Source of the DNA: Apiospora phragmitis
Lineage: Eukaryota > Ascomycota > Sordariomycetes > Amphisphaeriales > Apiosporaceae
Reading direction: 5' to 3'
Assembly (NCBI GenBank): GCA_038363925.1
Contig: JAQQWL010000001.1
Span: 1,798,001-1,862,000, forward strand
Length of the DNA: 64,000 nucleotides
Shown: piece after piece, positions 1-12,413 of the stretch
Position numbering within the stretch: position 1 is the stretch's first letter
Layout of the letters: each line of letters opens with the position of its first letter
Program-made: the position numbers and the translations under genes
Notes under the pieces: generated by a model
Seen by the model: only the letters and a program-made list of their open reading frames with translations
Told to the model about the DNA's origin: nothing
The model's database searches: none

Positions 1-2499
1 GAGGAAGCTGATGATAGTTGAAGTTGCAACATGATTCACTGAGGATACAGCTCTTCCAACACAGATTGAACAATGGTGATAGGTGTGGTGAAACGCTATG
101 GTTGCTACTGACAGGCATCGTCTCATTCTCGGCTCGGATGACCAATGTCAACCATGACAGGCGCTTCAGTTACTGACAACGGATGTACAACAATGATTTA
201 TGCCAGGAGGGCCATATCAACACCAAGCTTCGCAGCCAGCATTTACATGATTTATTGTGATATGCCTGAGAGGTTCAATGACTTGAGGGGCATCACCGTG
301 AGACTCCTCAGATGCCATTGTTCAACATTTGGATGTAGGCCATTGAGTCATTCATGTGCTGCAGCTTCATTCTGGATGTATACCTTCTGACAAGAGATAA
401 GTTCGTGCTGTATCAATTAACTGTCTCCCCAGCTCAACATGTGCTTGGGTGGCTGCTTGCAAGCCAGATGAAATATGGGCTACCCACATCTGAGCAGGAT
501 ACCTACTCAGGTAGGATAGGTCGAGGCATCCCGAATAGCAATTTAGACATGCTTCAAATCAAGGCCTCCCTCCACCTTTGACCGTACTGACTGATTACTT
601 GGGGAGCTGTCGGGGTTCACTGGTGCCAATCATCACTTTTATCAATCCAACTCCTTGGGAAATCCGAGTTCACCCGCCTGACAGGGTCTAACACAAGTAA
701 ATAGCTTTATGCGGTTCCTTGATCAATACTAAATTTGGCTCAACACAGAAGAATACTATTGGAATATCTTTGCATAGCGGCAAGCCTGTGCAAAGTAGTT
801 GGGTATCCTTGAACTGACAAATCCCCGAGAGAAAGAATGTCGATAAGTATCACCACCCAGCCATCCTGCAACTAAATATCAATGACTCTAGTTCTTTGTC
901 GACCGACCGCCTTGATCATGGCCCGAAGTCGAAGTCCCACCTGAAGCGTTCATGCCTTCGAGAGCCTCGCCCTTTTCGTGTTCGGGCATGGGCGCTGTCT
1001 TCTCGGCCCGAGCTACATGGTCGCCCTACGGTTATTTTATCAGCATTGTCATCGTTGCTATTTCGGAGAGGATACTTGGTTAGTGGAGGGCTGAGCTCAC
1101 CACGTTGGCATCTCCGGCGCCATGCATGATGTGGTGATCCGTCTCAGGATAAAGGTCCTGAGCGTTATGGGCGCGGCCACTTCCGTCACGAGGCATGTTG
1201 AATGAGATATTGGATGCGATTTGGTTGTATAGTTGGGGTTTCTTGTGGAAGATGAGGAAGGAAAGGGTTGAGGTGTTCATCGATTTGGCTTTTGTGACGA
1301 CTTCTCAGTGGACCGTCGAAACGATATCCCTGACGTCATGAATACGACAGAATCCGCAGCAGAACCGCTCACGCCTGAGCCGCTGACCTCATAGCTGCAC
1401 AAATCAATACCCGAGGTTAGCCATTTGGAGATGCGATATGCAAAGGATGATGAAATGATTTGCGGAGCTTTTGTCCCGTCACACAGTGTTAATTAGACTA
1501 ATCGACACTTACTCTTTGAGAATAGGGGCGTTCAGGGGTTGCGTGCCCGTGGCAAGCAGAAGGGGAGGGTGGGATAGCAACCATGCTACTCTTGTGAGAC
1601 TTAATCTCAGTGTCCATACCCTACGATGAATCTATATTCATGTGCTTGCTGGCGGCAGTCTGTGAACATTGCGTAACCTCTGTGCGGTATCCCTCTGAGC
1701 AAACTGGATCAAGTGACAGACAGCTTCTTGAGTATAGAAGCCCATTGGACACATTATCTCATTTCTTTTGAGTACACATACTTGTAGTAGCTCTCCCACT
1801 GTCTCTCTATTCTTTCTATTTGGCGAGTGTCTTGGTACTAAACCCAAGTGAAGATATAAGCTGAAGGAAAAGCTTTGTATAAATACACATGCCTTGAAAT
1901 CCCTTGGCATTTGACGAACGGAAAATGATTCCATTAAGATGGCGTACTATGCACGCAGAATGTCTTGTATCGCCGATATGGCGCTGCCTTGGGGCCGAGA
2001 CGCTACTACTCGTCCAGGAACTTGTTGTAAATCTCTAGAACGATGTGAAGTGAAATTCATAGCATCATTATCTGACAGTGACAGTGACAACCCTGCGGAG
2101 CTTTCTCTGTGCTGTGATTACAGCTGATTGTTGGAAAAGCACTAAGTAACGGAGTATTCACCCCTCGCCCCCTCCCCCGCCCCCGTTGTTCTCGTCGCTG
2201 CCGACTTGCAGCCCTACCTTGGATGGAAAACGCAGCCCACTGAGGAATGAATAATCCCCAAGCAAAACAGAGAGTCCTACACTTCTCTGTCATAACCACA
2301 CTTGGCTTGCGGGTAACCTACTTGTGAGTAGGTCCTTTTTGCTGGGCTGATTTGGCATCCAATCGAATTGGAAAACATCGTTGTATTTGTTGGGTTCTTC
2401 TTGGCACTGAGGATTCGATACCTCTGCTGCAAACTGTCTGGTATCCAGGTCCAAGTCTCGAGACAGAAGTTTTGTGTTCTGGTCGATATACCACTAATC
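1..2499. other. No supported gene in the first 2.5 kb
   Basis: I see only short unrelated open frames here. On the minus strand around 900-1020 there is a short hydrophilic run (MPEHEKGEALEG..., ending before a stop near 900) that looks like the charged tail of a membrane transporter. The sequence upstream of it on that strand has stops, so I cannot support a gene. A C/G-rich tract lies at about 2160-2200. Confidence 0.5.
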
Positions 2500-3580
2500 A
2501 TGGCGGGCTTCGACTCTTCAACCCAGGTGGCTAGGGCCGCTGAATGGCCCAAGTACGAGTTCAACGGAGAGGGCAACCTGTTCCTGCCCGGCCACTTGGA
2601 AAGTATGGTGCGATCAACGCTGATCTCCCAGATCTTCTACACCAAGCAGATGCCCGCTTTGACAAGCGTGGAGCATTTCATCCCGTCTTTCATGATCGAG
2701 CTTCATAATAGACTTGGTAAGTTTCGTCCGCCGTAATGAGGCAGCAAAAACCTGGCTGGCTAACCGTTCTCTTTGATTATAGGAAAGGAAGCACTCGTCA
2801 ACTGGGTTTACTCGTCTCCCCACTACCCTCATCCTGGAGCGCCCATGATCGAGTACCGCATCCTGAAACACGCCGCCAAGGACCAGTCGTTGACTGCCCG
2901 GGAGATTGTCGCGCTAGTGCTGACGAATGGCCGATCAACCACGATCCCACAGGCTCCGGCCGTTAAGGTTGAAGAGCCCATGCCCGACTCTGCCGTTCCG
3001 GAAGCCGATGTCCCTACCCCCGATTTCCACTATGTGGATAATGCCCACAGCAATGACACCACGTCTCATCAGGGCCGCAGTGAGAACGCCCGATGCGGCA
3101 ACTGCTTCCGCCCCGGCCACCAGCTCCGCGACTGCATCGGCCCCCTCGACGCCCAGGGCTGGCTGGCCGGCTGCCCCTCTCTGCAACGACGGCGGCCACC
3201 TCTACCACGACTGCCCCCGCCGACGGTGCCTCGACGTGGTCGCGCGCGCCACGGCCGACCAGGACTTTCTCCTGTACTACCGCCAGAACAAGCCGCCCAT
3301 CATGTGCCGCCTTGATTTTACCGAGGTCTACCACGAGCGCCACCCGCTGCTCATTGCGCTGCCTTGGACGCCGGCCTTCGCACTGGAGCAGAGCAGGCTC
3401 TCCGAGGGACTCCAAGGCCAGTGGCACACGGGTACCTCGTGGGAGTGGTACGAGTACGAATGGATCGGAAATCCGGATCTCGAGGCACGACACCGCCTGA
3501 AAGACCCGGCTGTGGATGATCTTGCTAAGGAGACTTTGGCTATGTCCGGTGTTCGATGGGATGACCCCTACTCGCCTTGA
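2500..3580 (+). CDS. Protein with two CCHC zinc knuckles (one frameshift)
   Basis: The start is ATG at 2500 (MAGFDSSTQ). An intron at 2717-2782 (GTAAGT..ATAG) joins LG to KEALVNWVY. The corrected protein is about 337 residues. Two zinc knuckles of the form C-x2-C-x4-H-x4-C are visible: CGNCFRPGHQLRDC and, about 30 residues on, CPLCNDGGHLYHDC. The second is in another frame and is recovered only by removing one extra T near 3178, after which the frame stays open to the stop at 3578-3580. CCHC knuckles usually bind single-stranded RNA or DNA. No protease, reverse transcriptase or integrase follows, so this is probably a host protein of a fungal zf-CCHC family, not a retroelement Gag. The N-terminal 150 residues (WPKYEFNGEGNLFLPGH...) are not a domain I recognise. 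Confidence 0.75.
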
Positions 3581-3893
3581 GCGTGAGAAGTACAGCTTGC
3601 TACAAAGAAGATCTGGATCCAGTAGCGAATATTGTCTCGTTACGCGTTGCACAGTTATTGCTGTTGATATGGACTCGGACTACCTAGGTCAAGTTGCTGC
3701 ACTCATCTTGGCAGATAGTATAGTCGTCTACGATGGCATCGCCACTTTGGGAACTGGCTACCACGGCACCAACGACCGGACTGGATACAAGAATGTCGCG
3801 TTGGGTGACAAGGAGGGCGGCAACACTGGTGTCAATGGCCACTCGGTCTTTTGCGTTAAATAGATACTGGACATATTCTTTATGAAAGATGCC
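3581..3893. other. Short spacer between convergent genes
   Basis: This separates the zinc-knuckle gene (plus) from the permease (minus). A plus-strand frame stays open to 3863 with the end ...GVNGHSVFCVK, but it has no recognisable start of its own or family, so it is not called. Confidence 0.4.
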
Positions 3894-5865
3894 TCAAGCT
3901 TCAGCAGCCAAGCCATCAGATTCCGGTGGACCACTGTACACTACAGATAGGGACAGAACAGTTAGCTGCCGTAATTTTATCGTGAATGAGCAAACTGATG
4001 TGATGAGTTGCTTACCTTTCCGTGCATGTACGACGTACCAAATCGCGCTGATCGTCATGAAACCGACGAAGACCACGATGGCGTAGTTCATCGTCGCGCC
4101 GTCAGACAGGGATTGCCGTAGGCATCGAGAATAGGATAACCTCGAAGCAGATCCATGCCAGCGCGACACCGTTGACCGCCCATCCAATCACCTTGCCCAC
4201 CGTCCAAGGCGCCGTGTTGACGCCTCGGCGCCCGTTGATCATGGACAGGAAAATCGGGATCCCGTACGACACCGCCAGTGCCATGACGCCGACGGACACG
4301 AACGCGTTGAACGCCGTCGACGAGCCGAGGTAGATGAGCCCGAGCAGCATCTGCACGACCGTGGTCAGAACCAGGGCCCATATGGGCGTCTCGTGGCGCT
4401 TGTCGATGACGAACCAGACGCGGGACAGCGGGATGGCTTTGTCCCGGGCGAACGCCCAGGTACACCTCGAGGCGGCCACGGTGATCGAGATGGAGCAGAA
4501 CAGCGTGACGACCAGGATGAGGACGGTGAGGGCCAGCGCACCACCTGGCGAACCCATCACCCGAAGATAGATGTAGGGCAGCGCCTGCCCCAGTGGCGCA
4601 TCCAAGATATCGGCGAGAGCTGGCAAAGTTGCACAGATCGGTATAATCTAATATTCGTGTACCATTCATTAGCCAAGTAATGGAGGTCTTCATGCCCGTT
4701 TCCGCGTTGCCATAACTTACAAAAAACAAGCCAGCGATGCCCCCAACTGGCACCGAGAGCGAAAGGGCTTTTGGGAGCTTGGTGGTCGGGTCGCCGCATT
4801 CCTCTGCCATCGAGGTGATCATACCAATGGCCGAGAACCTGGTCCTTAGCTCAGTAAGCTGCTCCCCTTAGACTGGAATATGATCGACACTCACGTATAG
4901 GCCGAAGGTAGAGTCCCGATCAGAAACGAGAAGTCACCCCACCCGGACAGCGTTGGGTCATAGTACCCCTGAATTGCAAGATGGTCAGATATCACTCCTC
5001 GCTAGATATTGGCAAACTCGCGCGACTAACAAGTGTATCTCCCGGAGAGTGCCTGCCTGAGTCCGCCTTGGTGGACAGGCAGACGAGAGTGATAAAGATT
5101 GTAATCGCCGTGAATGCAGCACAAAAGGTGTCGACCCGCGGGCAAGAAACGGTTCCCGAAGGCTACAATGAAGAAGGTTATGACACAAATGGCATAGAAG
5201 ATTAACAATAGTTGCCAAGACTTCCATTCATACTCCGGATAGTACAAAGCCACGGTGGCAGCAAGGAGGGAGGCGAACCCAAAGTTGACGGATAAGGTAA
5301 TGGTCCAGTTGCCCACGAGCCAGGTCCATCCCGTGATGAAGGAGAGCAAGGTACGGTATCGTGGCGATGCGACTTGGAAGGACCAGTAGTAGGGCCCGGC
5401 AGATGTTGGATACCTCGAGGCGAGCTCTCCCAGGGAGATGGCAATGCACTCGTCGACGATTAAGATCATGACCCATCCGAGAAACATTGCCAGTTGACCT
5501 GCATAGGTCCTTACAGTCAGAAACAGGATCAAGTCACAAATCCGATTGGAGTGGGTATAGAACCTACCACCGCCATATACAGCGCTGATGAGGGGCGCGC
5601 CGAATCCATAGGGGATCTACTCGTATCAATATCGCATGAGTGTCGAGATTCAAGTAAGGAGTTGGGCATCGGAAAGGCTTACGGCGGCTATCGCGAGGGA
5701 TTGGAACAGCAATGTGAACATGGACCTATTGCGCCGCAACTCCGGCTGGTAGCCGAGCGCATTGAGGTTGAACTGGTCATGGATAACATGCTCCTCTGTC
5801 TGGCCATGCTGGATATCGGATTGGACGTCGGCGAGGGGAGAGGCCTTCTTCTCAAGTTGTCCCAT
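3894..5865 (-). CDS. Choline/GABA-type amino-acid permease (APC superfamily, HNM1-like), two frameshifts
   Basis: This is a plasma-membrane transporter of the fungal amino acid/choline permease family (APC superfamily). The start is ATG at 5865 (MGQLEKKASPLAD). Seven exons fit: 5865-5683, 5616-5568, 5498-5031, 4968-4895, 4838-4721, 4647-4016 and 3940-3894. Family signatures include ISLGELASRYPTSAGPYYW in the early transmembrane region, SAIGMITSMAEECGDPTTKLP in the middle and the C-terminal MNYAIVVFVGFMTISAIWY. About 10-12 hydrophobic segments are visible. Correcting an extra base near 5141 and one near 4106 gives about 522 residues with all intron phases matching. The substrate cannot be told from sequence; choline, GABA or another amine are all possible. 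A 20-bp palindrome lies about 160 bp upstream of the start. Confidence 0.88.
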
Positions 5866-6996
5866 GGCGAGAGATGTGTCGGTACTCCCGACTTTGTTGA
5901 TGATCCGATATGACCAGAAAGGCCAAACTTTGGATATAGGATACGGCCAATGATGACTTGCAATGACTGGTAGTGTACACGACTTCACAAAACACTCTTT
6001 TTGTGCAGGAGGTCGGACAAAACGCCTGTATGCGTATACAGGCACGCTGGGTCTTGTTGATTGCATCTCATTTGAAAGCATTCCAGTTCCGTGTCCTCCG
6101 TATCTTCTCACGCCTATCTATGATATACGTAGTACCGAGCTGAAAACCTTATTCCTTTTTACGGGAGGTGCAGCTGCCGACCAGGATTCCAAGACATTAT
6201 GTGTGCCTCGACGAGGATGCGCCCGTCAGCGTCAGAGCGTGAAACCAGCACTCCCCATCTTGGCCGTTGTCGCTGTCGCGTCATTGGACATCAACTCGCC
6301 ATTATATCGACAAGCAGGGCTCCCATTGGCTGACAGCGGGTTATGATAAGGTTGTCCAAGGATTGCGGGGGAAGAGGGGCTCCTACAGTATCAGTGGATG
6401 AAGCTAGTCACGCCCCCCCGAAATTTACGAATGGCCCGCTATGGGGCAGCCAGTAAGATAAGCATGGCCGCTGTAAATAGACCATTCCGGAAGTAGCAAA
6501 AATATCCATGTGCAACCTCTTGGGCCAAGATTACGGCAAAGCTGGCAAAGCTATCCCAACCCGGCCTAGAGCTGGACGCCCGACTTCATGCTACGGTCTA
6601 CTCAGTACAGCAATCGGACTCTATTGCACTCATATGGCATCTTCTAGCCGCGAGAACGGAGACGAAGGGTGATACGGATGCGCAACGACTTCGGACTTCT
6701 GGGGAAAGGAGGGCAAGTGAGGAGACACAGCTTGGATGTGAGGATGCATCTGCGATCACGTATTTAATCAGGGGCCCAAACAAAGTTATTAGCTGTGTTC
6801 TATGATATTTGCCATCAATTCCAACGTCACCTTTACTCAAGTCTTCCAGAAGCTGATTGGAAACATCTTACCATCCTACGCGAAGAAACCAGGGAAACAG
6901 AACACATCAATCCTTTTCCTCCTCTTCTTCAAACCGTCCGTTGTCATCGTGGTCTAGCACCTCCCTTTCAGCCACCCACATTCCACCACCAACACC
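5866..6996. other. Divergent promoter region between permease and cupin genes
   Basis: This 1.1-kb region is shared by the permease (minus) and the cupin gene (plus). It holds the palindrome at 6024-6043 and a pyrimidine-rich leader just before 6997 typical of fungal 5' regions. No coding region is supported. Confidence 0.5.
6024..6043. promoter_or_regulatory. 20-bp palindrome upstream of the permease
   Basis: The bases GCCTGTATGCGTATACAGGC form an inverted repeat with 8-bp perfect arms around a 4-base centre. It sits about 160 bp upstream of the permease start codon, where a dimeric regulator could bind. The function is inferred from symmetry and position only. Confidence 0.3.
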
Positions 6997-7359
6997 ATGG
7001 CGCCCGTAGCCTTCTCCTACCAGGCCAACGCCCAGAGCACGTTCAAGCCCCCCGTGCTCTCGGCCGAGAACGATAACGCCTTCCTCGGCGACGTCTTCTC
7101 GTCGGACCAGATCAACCCGGAGAAGCCCATGTCGTCAGGCTTCTACCGGCTCGAAAAGGGCAAGCCGCTCGTCTACACGTACACGTACGACGAGATGAAG
7201 ATCATCGTCGAGGGCGAGTTTACGATTAGCGACACCACGGGCCAGGAGGTCAAGGCCAAGCCCGGCGACGTCTTCTTCTTCCCCGACGGCGCCACCATCA
7301 CCTTCACGACGGAGAGCTACGGCTTGGCCTTCTTCTGCGGGCAGCGCAAGAAGATGTAG
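6997..7359 (+). CDS. Small cupin protein, EutQ-like
   Basis: This is an intact single-exon gene of 120 residues starting at ATG 6997 (MAPVAFSYQANAQ). A CACC sequence before the ATG matches the fungal start context. The second half forms a cupin beta-barrel with the segments YTYDEMKIIVEGEFTISD, KAKPGDVFFFPDGATITF and YGLAFFCGQRKKM, resembling the cupin domain of ethanolamine-utilisation protein EutQ and fungal homologues. Usual metal-binding histidines are not conspicuous (Glu and Asp appear instead), so the ligand and activity are unknown. It is probably cytosolic, with no signal peptide. It is one of the few genes in the left half with no indel. Confidence 0.8.
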   Translation: MAPVAFSYQANAQSTFKPPVLSAENDNAFLGDVFSSDQINPEKPMSSGFYRLEKGKPLVYTYTYDEMKIIVEGEFTISDTTGQEVKAKPGDVFFFPDGATITFTTESYGLAFFCGQRKKM

Positions 7360-8003
7360 AGGCTGATCTGGCCTAATCGGAGTTGGGGATCTAGTGCGAG
7401 GGAGCAATCTTGGGCGCGTCCGTATCACCCATCTTAGGGGTTCTCGAAGGAGGGGCCTAGATCTGGCCTTCGAGTAGTCGAGCATAGAATACCAAATAAA
7501 TACGTTACTAACATATAACTGAGAAGAAAGCCTTTCACTGTCATGTTTTGTTTTACCGTATGCACCATTGCTGTTCATGCTACTGACCGGCAGGGCAGGG
7601 CAAATGAGACCTGGCATCAATGAATGAAAATTTATGAGGACACACGGGTTGGGTCTTTGCTCAAATGAACATTGGTTGATTCTAGGTGATGGAAATGGTG
7701 GTTGACAGACAATGCATAGTAATATGAAGACATATAGGCGAAGAGAGGTCAAGGAGTATGTCTGGATCTCGAGAAAGGGGGCTCAATGAATGAGTAGTAT
7801 TGATTTCTGGGTATCAACTATGCGAGTACTGCCATCTGAATGTACAGAAGAATGAGCTCTATATGAATGATCATACCCGACCAGTGGGGAACTGGATACT
7901 ATGGAGATGTGCCTAATATGAGAAGAAAACCTCCAAGCCCTTTATACCCTGGCGTTTATCCACGCTGTGCTGAACGAAGAAAGCAAACAACAATTGGAAG
8001 GCA
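7360..8003. other. Spacer between convergent genes
   Basis: This is the 3' flank of the cupin gene and of the DUF3445 gene on the other strand. It is AT-richer than its neighbours. No further gene is seen. Confidence 0.5.
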
Positions 8004-9246
8004 TCACCACGGGTATTGTCGCACGTCTCCCTCGTTCTCCAGATCTAAACCCCTGTCTAGCTGCTTCTGGTGCTCGCCGTCCAGGTAGGCCAACAGGACG
8101 TCCCCGTACCGCTCCTTGCCCTTGTACCGGCTCACGTCCGAGCCCCAGCTGCGGATCGCGCTTGCCAGGCGGCCGGGCACGTAGTCCTCCTGGGCGATCT
8201 CGGTGATGGGGTGGAAGTAGGTGCGGATGGTGAAGCAGACGGCGCCCGTCTTGGGCAGGCGGCGCAGCGTCTGGCGCTCGGAGCGGAGGAAGTGGTGCTC
8301 GATGGCGCGGTTCTTCTCGGCCGTGGACCAGCTGAGCCCGTCGCTGTCCTCGTCGCCGATGCTCCAGCTCCAGGGCAGCGCGTCGTCGACCTGGATGAAG
8401 TAGTTGTTGCGGCTGTAGATCTCCTTGCACCGCAGGCGCGCGAAGAACTTGAGCATGCCCGTCTCGAGCTTCTCCTTGTACTGCGGCACCTCGCCCGAGT
8501 AGTGCAGCATCGGCAGCGACATGCCGAACTTGTCGCTCAGGCGCCAGAAGCCGGCCAGCAGGATCGAGCCCGCCAGCAGGTAGTACATGCCGTCGGGCCG
8601 CTCGATCATCAGGGCCAGGTCGTCTTGCGTCAGGCGCCCGCACAGCGTCATCGGGTCCTCCTTGAGCGGCCGCGCCGTGATGTCGATGGCCTCGCCCGAC
8701 CACAGGTTCAGGACGCCGGTGCTGGTGCGCTGGTAGAGCGACGGGTAGCGGGCCGGCATGTACTCGGCGAGCTCCTGCAGCAGCTCGAGCGCGGCGGGAT
8801 ACGCCTCGGGCGCCGTGTGGCAGCACTTGTCGCCCCGCTCGGCGATGCGATCTCTCTTGTCCTGAGAACTTGGGGTACTGGTTGTCGAGCTGGATCCAGT
8901 CGTGGAAGCTGATGGATCGCAGGCCCATGGTGATATTGTACTTGGGCCCGTACCGGAAGGCACGATAAGGCAGCGGCTTCGTTGTGGCCAGATCCCAGTC
9001 AGGGTAAGGAACAGCCGTTGGGGTTTTGAAGTCGCTCGGAATCCAATGCCCCGGCGTCCTTTCTAACTTTCCGGCATCCCCTTTTTCCGCCTTTGACTGG
9101 ACGACGGGGCGACCATCTCGCTTTAGACGATCAGTGATGGTGTAAGCTGCCACGACAGCGATGCCGAGGAGGCATGCAACAAGTATAATGCCATGGCGAG
9201 GGTCGAAATTGTCAGGGGACAGCTGTGCAAGGAGTGATCCAATCAT
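8004..9246 (-). CDS. DUF3445 protein (heme-dependent oxidative N-demethylase-like), membrane-anchored, one frameshift
   Basis: The start is ATG at 9246 (MIGSLLAQLSPDNF). Removing one extra base near 8862 joins two frames into about 413 residues. Residues about 20-38 (IILVACLLGIAVVAAYTI) form a single N-terminal membrane anchor. The rest matches the fungal DUF3445 family: PYRAFRYGPKYNITMGLRS near residue 95, the central LALMIERPDGMYYLLAGS and the C-terminal FTIRTYFHPITEIAQEDYVP. This family includes bacterial heme-dependent oxidative N-demethylase subunits and many fungal proteins of unknown substrate. Heme-dependent demethylation is inferred from the family, not shown. The gene is intronless. 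It ends ...GDVRQYPW. Confidence 0.8.
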
Positions 9247-10149
9247 GTTGTCGTCTAATAGAGTTGGTGCGAAAAGATGGGCAAAGATGCATGTATCTAC
9301 CTAGCATACCATTTGGACCAGCCCGTCCGAAGCTATCGATATATACTGGCTGCAACCCGATTTGCGTGAGGTATGATAACCATGGCGAATTAATAACTGA
9401 CGTTAGATGTATCTGGAAAGCGACTACCAATACCGCGTCCGTTGGAGTACTACACGTGATTTTATCTCCCTTTCTGGTGATGTCAAGTATGAGAGGATGC
9501 AGAGTTGACGTCGAATACTGGGGTACCGACAGGCACGATCGATAGCGCTTATCATGGCCAGCCGCTGCAGCATCAAATTACCCGATGGGGAAATGCTGCG
9601 AATGGCATGGCAGTCCAGGGAGGGTTTGTAAGTGCTTTGAGTGTTCCCTTCATTTAAGCCACTCGGGCCTCATCGGCCTTGGAACTATGTCACGGTTGTG
9701 TTATCGTAGTGCATGTTAGTGCCGCCAACGCTCCACATGCCGGGGGTGATTGGAGATAGCTGGAGATAGCAGACACACCATCCTATCAGACACGAAGCCG
9801 TTGGCGCTCCGTTGTCGAAATGATGTAGGAGGGGATAACGAAGGTTGCAGCACACGTGAATCGCCCGTGTGGCCGGCCAGCCGATGCATTTGCGCACCCA
9901 CCTTTTGCCTCTCTGCCCAAACCTTTATTAAACCAGCAACTTTATCCCTCCTACCCTTTCGCCCCGGGAAACCCTGGGGGACCCCCATTCCCATTCCACT
10001 GTTAGATGCATCCAGGCGCAACTCGCCGCTACGGGGCACACGCGCGGGGATAAGCAGCCCATTCCGCCTTCCTAAAGTGTTCCCAAAACGGTTAACTGTC
10101 CCGACCCTCGAACCATCTATCGCATCATCCGTTATCCCCTTTTCCTCAG
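9247..10149. other. Divergent promoter region
   Basis: This lies between the DUF3445 gene (minus) and the Zn2Cys6 regulator (plus), with a C-rich stretch at about 9940-9995 upstream of the regulator. No coding region is supported. Confidence 0.45.
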
Positions 10150-12413
10150 ATGACTTCCGGGGCCGATATGTCACAAGCGGCCTCTAGGAAGGGTAGTGAT
10201 CAATCGGCCGAGAACAACAAGGCCAGTGCCAACTCCAAGACCAAGACACGGTCTCGTAACGGCTGTCCACTGTGTAAAGCCAAGCGTGTAAGTGCCAACT
10301 AACCGCATATTATCTCTACTTCGCGGGCTAAAAGCGAATCGCAACAGCTGAAATGCGACGAGACCAAGCCGGAATGTCTTATGTGCTTGAAGAATGGCCG
10401 CAAGTGCCCGGGGTACAACCAGTCGTTTCGCTGGTCTACCAAGCATGAGAAGAGCCTCTCGGGCCAGGCCAAAGGGCCTCCTAACATGAAGGACCTGGTC
10501 ACCGAGACCTCCAAGACCATCACTCAAGACCAAATAGCTGGTCATGAGACTCTGGAAACAGAACCCATCATTGTGGATAATCTGGAGAGTCTGGAGAACC
10601 TAGAGGATCTAGAACATCCGGTCTTGACATGTCAACCTCCTGGGGACGATGTCATGGGTGGCCCGTTCCCTCCTGCAGATGTGCCTGGACCCTTCTCTCC
10701 TGTCTTTGACAATCTCGTGTGGCCAGGTTACGGCTATGGATTAGAAGACTTACCCCACGACTTTTGGGAAGGGGACATGCTGGCATGCACGTCCGTCATG
10801 GATAACATCATCCACAATGACAGAACATTCAGTGACCAACCACTTGCGCTCACTCCGCCTCCGTCAGCCGAAGACAGAACACCATTCAACTTGTGGGATA
10901 GAAACGTTTCGTTCTGTCCTCCAGCCCGCGTGGTGTACCCGCAGATACCCCGGCTGATCCATGATCGTTCCTCGTTGTTGGTGGAGGAGTGGTTCCGCCA
11001 TGTATGCTCGATGTGGTCTAGCTTCGACTCCGAGGTAAACCTCAACCGCAAACTGGCTTCCGAGACTTGGGCCAGCTCCGAGGCGGTCATGAACTGCCTC
11101 CAAAGCATGTCGGCTACCTGCTTGGCGCCTCAACTGCCTTATATGAAACAGGTGGCGGTGTCCTATCTTAAGAACGCCATTAAGGCAATCCAGAGAGACC
11201 TCAAAACTCAAGGACCGACCGTAGGAAAGTTCCCATCTGATTTGCTTCTGGCGCTGTGTTGTGTTGGGACAGCAGCTTGTTGGATTGACACGAAGGAGTT
11301 GGGGAGCCAGTTCTTGAGAGAGACCAAGGCGCTTCTCAAGCGGATCAACAGGGAGTCGGATACACTGTCGATCCAAGACCGGCACACCTTGTCTTTCTTC
11401 AACAACAATCTCATTTACTGGAACATGCTCGTGGCCGTCGTCTCGGACGAGATCGATGATTTTGGCATTCCGAAAGTCAAGGAGCCTTTGAACGGTGAAT
11501 TGACGGGGCCCGTCATGCCTCATCCGTGGACCGGAATCTCGGCCACGACGCAGAGACTGTTCGCACAAGCGATCCATCTCTGCCGCCGGTTTCGGCGGAA
11601 CCTGCGACGAGAGACCATTTCGACCCTGAAGAGCTTGCAGACGGCGATGAGGGACATTAAGGAAGCGCAAGAGATTGAGGAGGAGATTCTGGGCCTCGAA
11701 ACGTACCAACTTCATGACGTGATCGACACAGGTGACAGGATGACCCCCGGTCCCACTTTGTTCATGTGAATGAAGGGTTCAGGTTGGCGTCGTTGCTGCA
11801 GCTCTACCAAACCTTCCCAGACTTGGTAGCCCGGCGTCTACCGGAAGACACCACTGAAACTGCTGGGCATGTGCCGTGGGACCGCTGGATTGTGCCACTG
11901 AGCCTGAGGCTCGTAAATACCCTGAAGAAAGTGCCGCCCAACTCAGGAACCCGGTGCATCACGCCCCTCTTGTATCTATCTGCCAGCACGGGGTTGCGAT
12001 TTGACGCCGAAACCATCGCACAGCAGCAGAAGCAGCTACAGCAGACGGCCCCAGTTCAGCTACCGCCGGAGGTATCGTTGAACGACGCGGTGCAGGATGG
12101 TGGCGACGGCGTGCCGGTGGTGGTCGACGGGACAGGGCTTCCCAGCAACAACACCAACAACAACAATAACAAGGGCGGCGAAAACATCGCCTTTACGATG
12201 AACATGGACGACCAGGAAGACGAGGAGATGTCCATCACGCGGCTGTCCGTCGAGGTCAGCTACGCGCGGCGCTTCATCATGGAGCGCCTCAGTGCCTACG
12301 AGCACAACCTACCGCCGGCCCCCGTGACCGTGGCCAAGGAGCTGGTCAAGGCCATCTGGGCTGGCTACGACTCGGAGAAGCCCGGGTCGAACTACACGAT
12401 TGGATCGACGTGA
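10150..12413 (+). CDS. Zn2Cys6 transcription factor with fungal-specific regulatory domain (one frameshift)
   Basis: The start is ATG at 10150 (MTSGADMSQAASRKG). An intron at 10288-10347 splits the DNA-binding domain. The spliced zinc cluster has the exact spacing C-x2-C-x6-C-x6-C-x2-C-x6-C (CPLCKAKR / LKCDETKPEC / LMCLKNGRKC) at residues about 39-66, preceded by a basic TKTRSRNG stretch. The C-terminal two thirds resemble the Fungal_trans_2 (PF11951) class, with SSEAVMNCLQSMSATCLAPQ and RLASLLQLYQTFPDLVARRL. A missing base near 11737 separates these two parts. Restoring it gives about 734 residues ending NYTIGST. An acidic and Asn/Gln-rich linker lies at about 12020-12220. It should be a nuclear DNA-binding regulator binding CGG-type half sites. 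Its targets are unknown, although the divergent DUF3445 gene is a candidate. Confidence 0.88.

Noticed and set aside
900..1280. Possible transporter tail on the minus strand
   Set aside because: Only about 40 hydrophilic residues are readable and stops lie directly upstream, so no gene can be supported.
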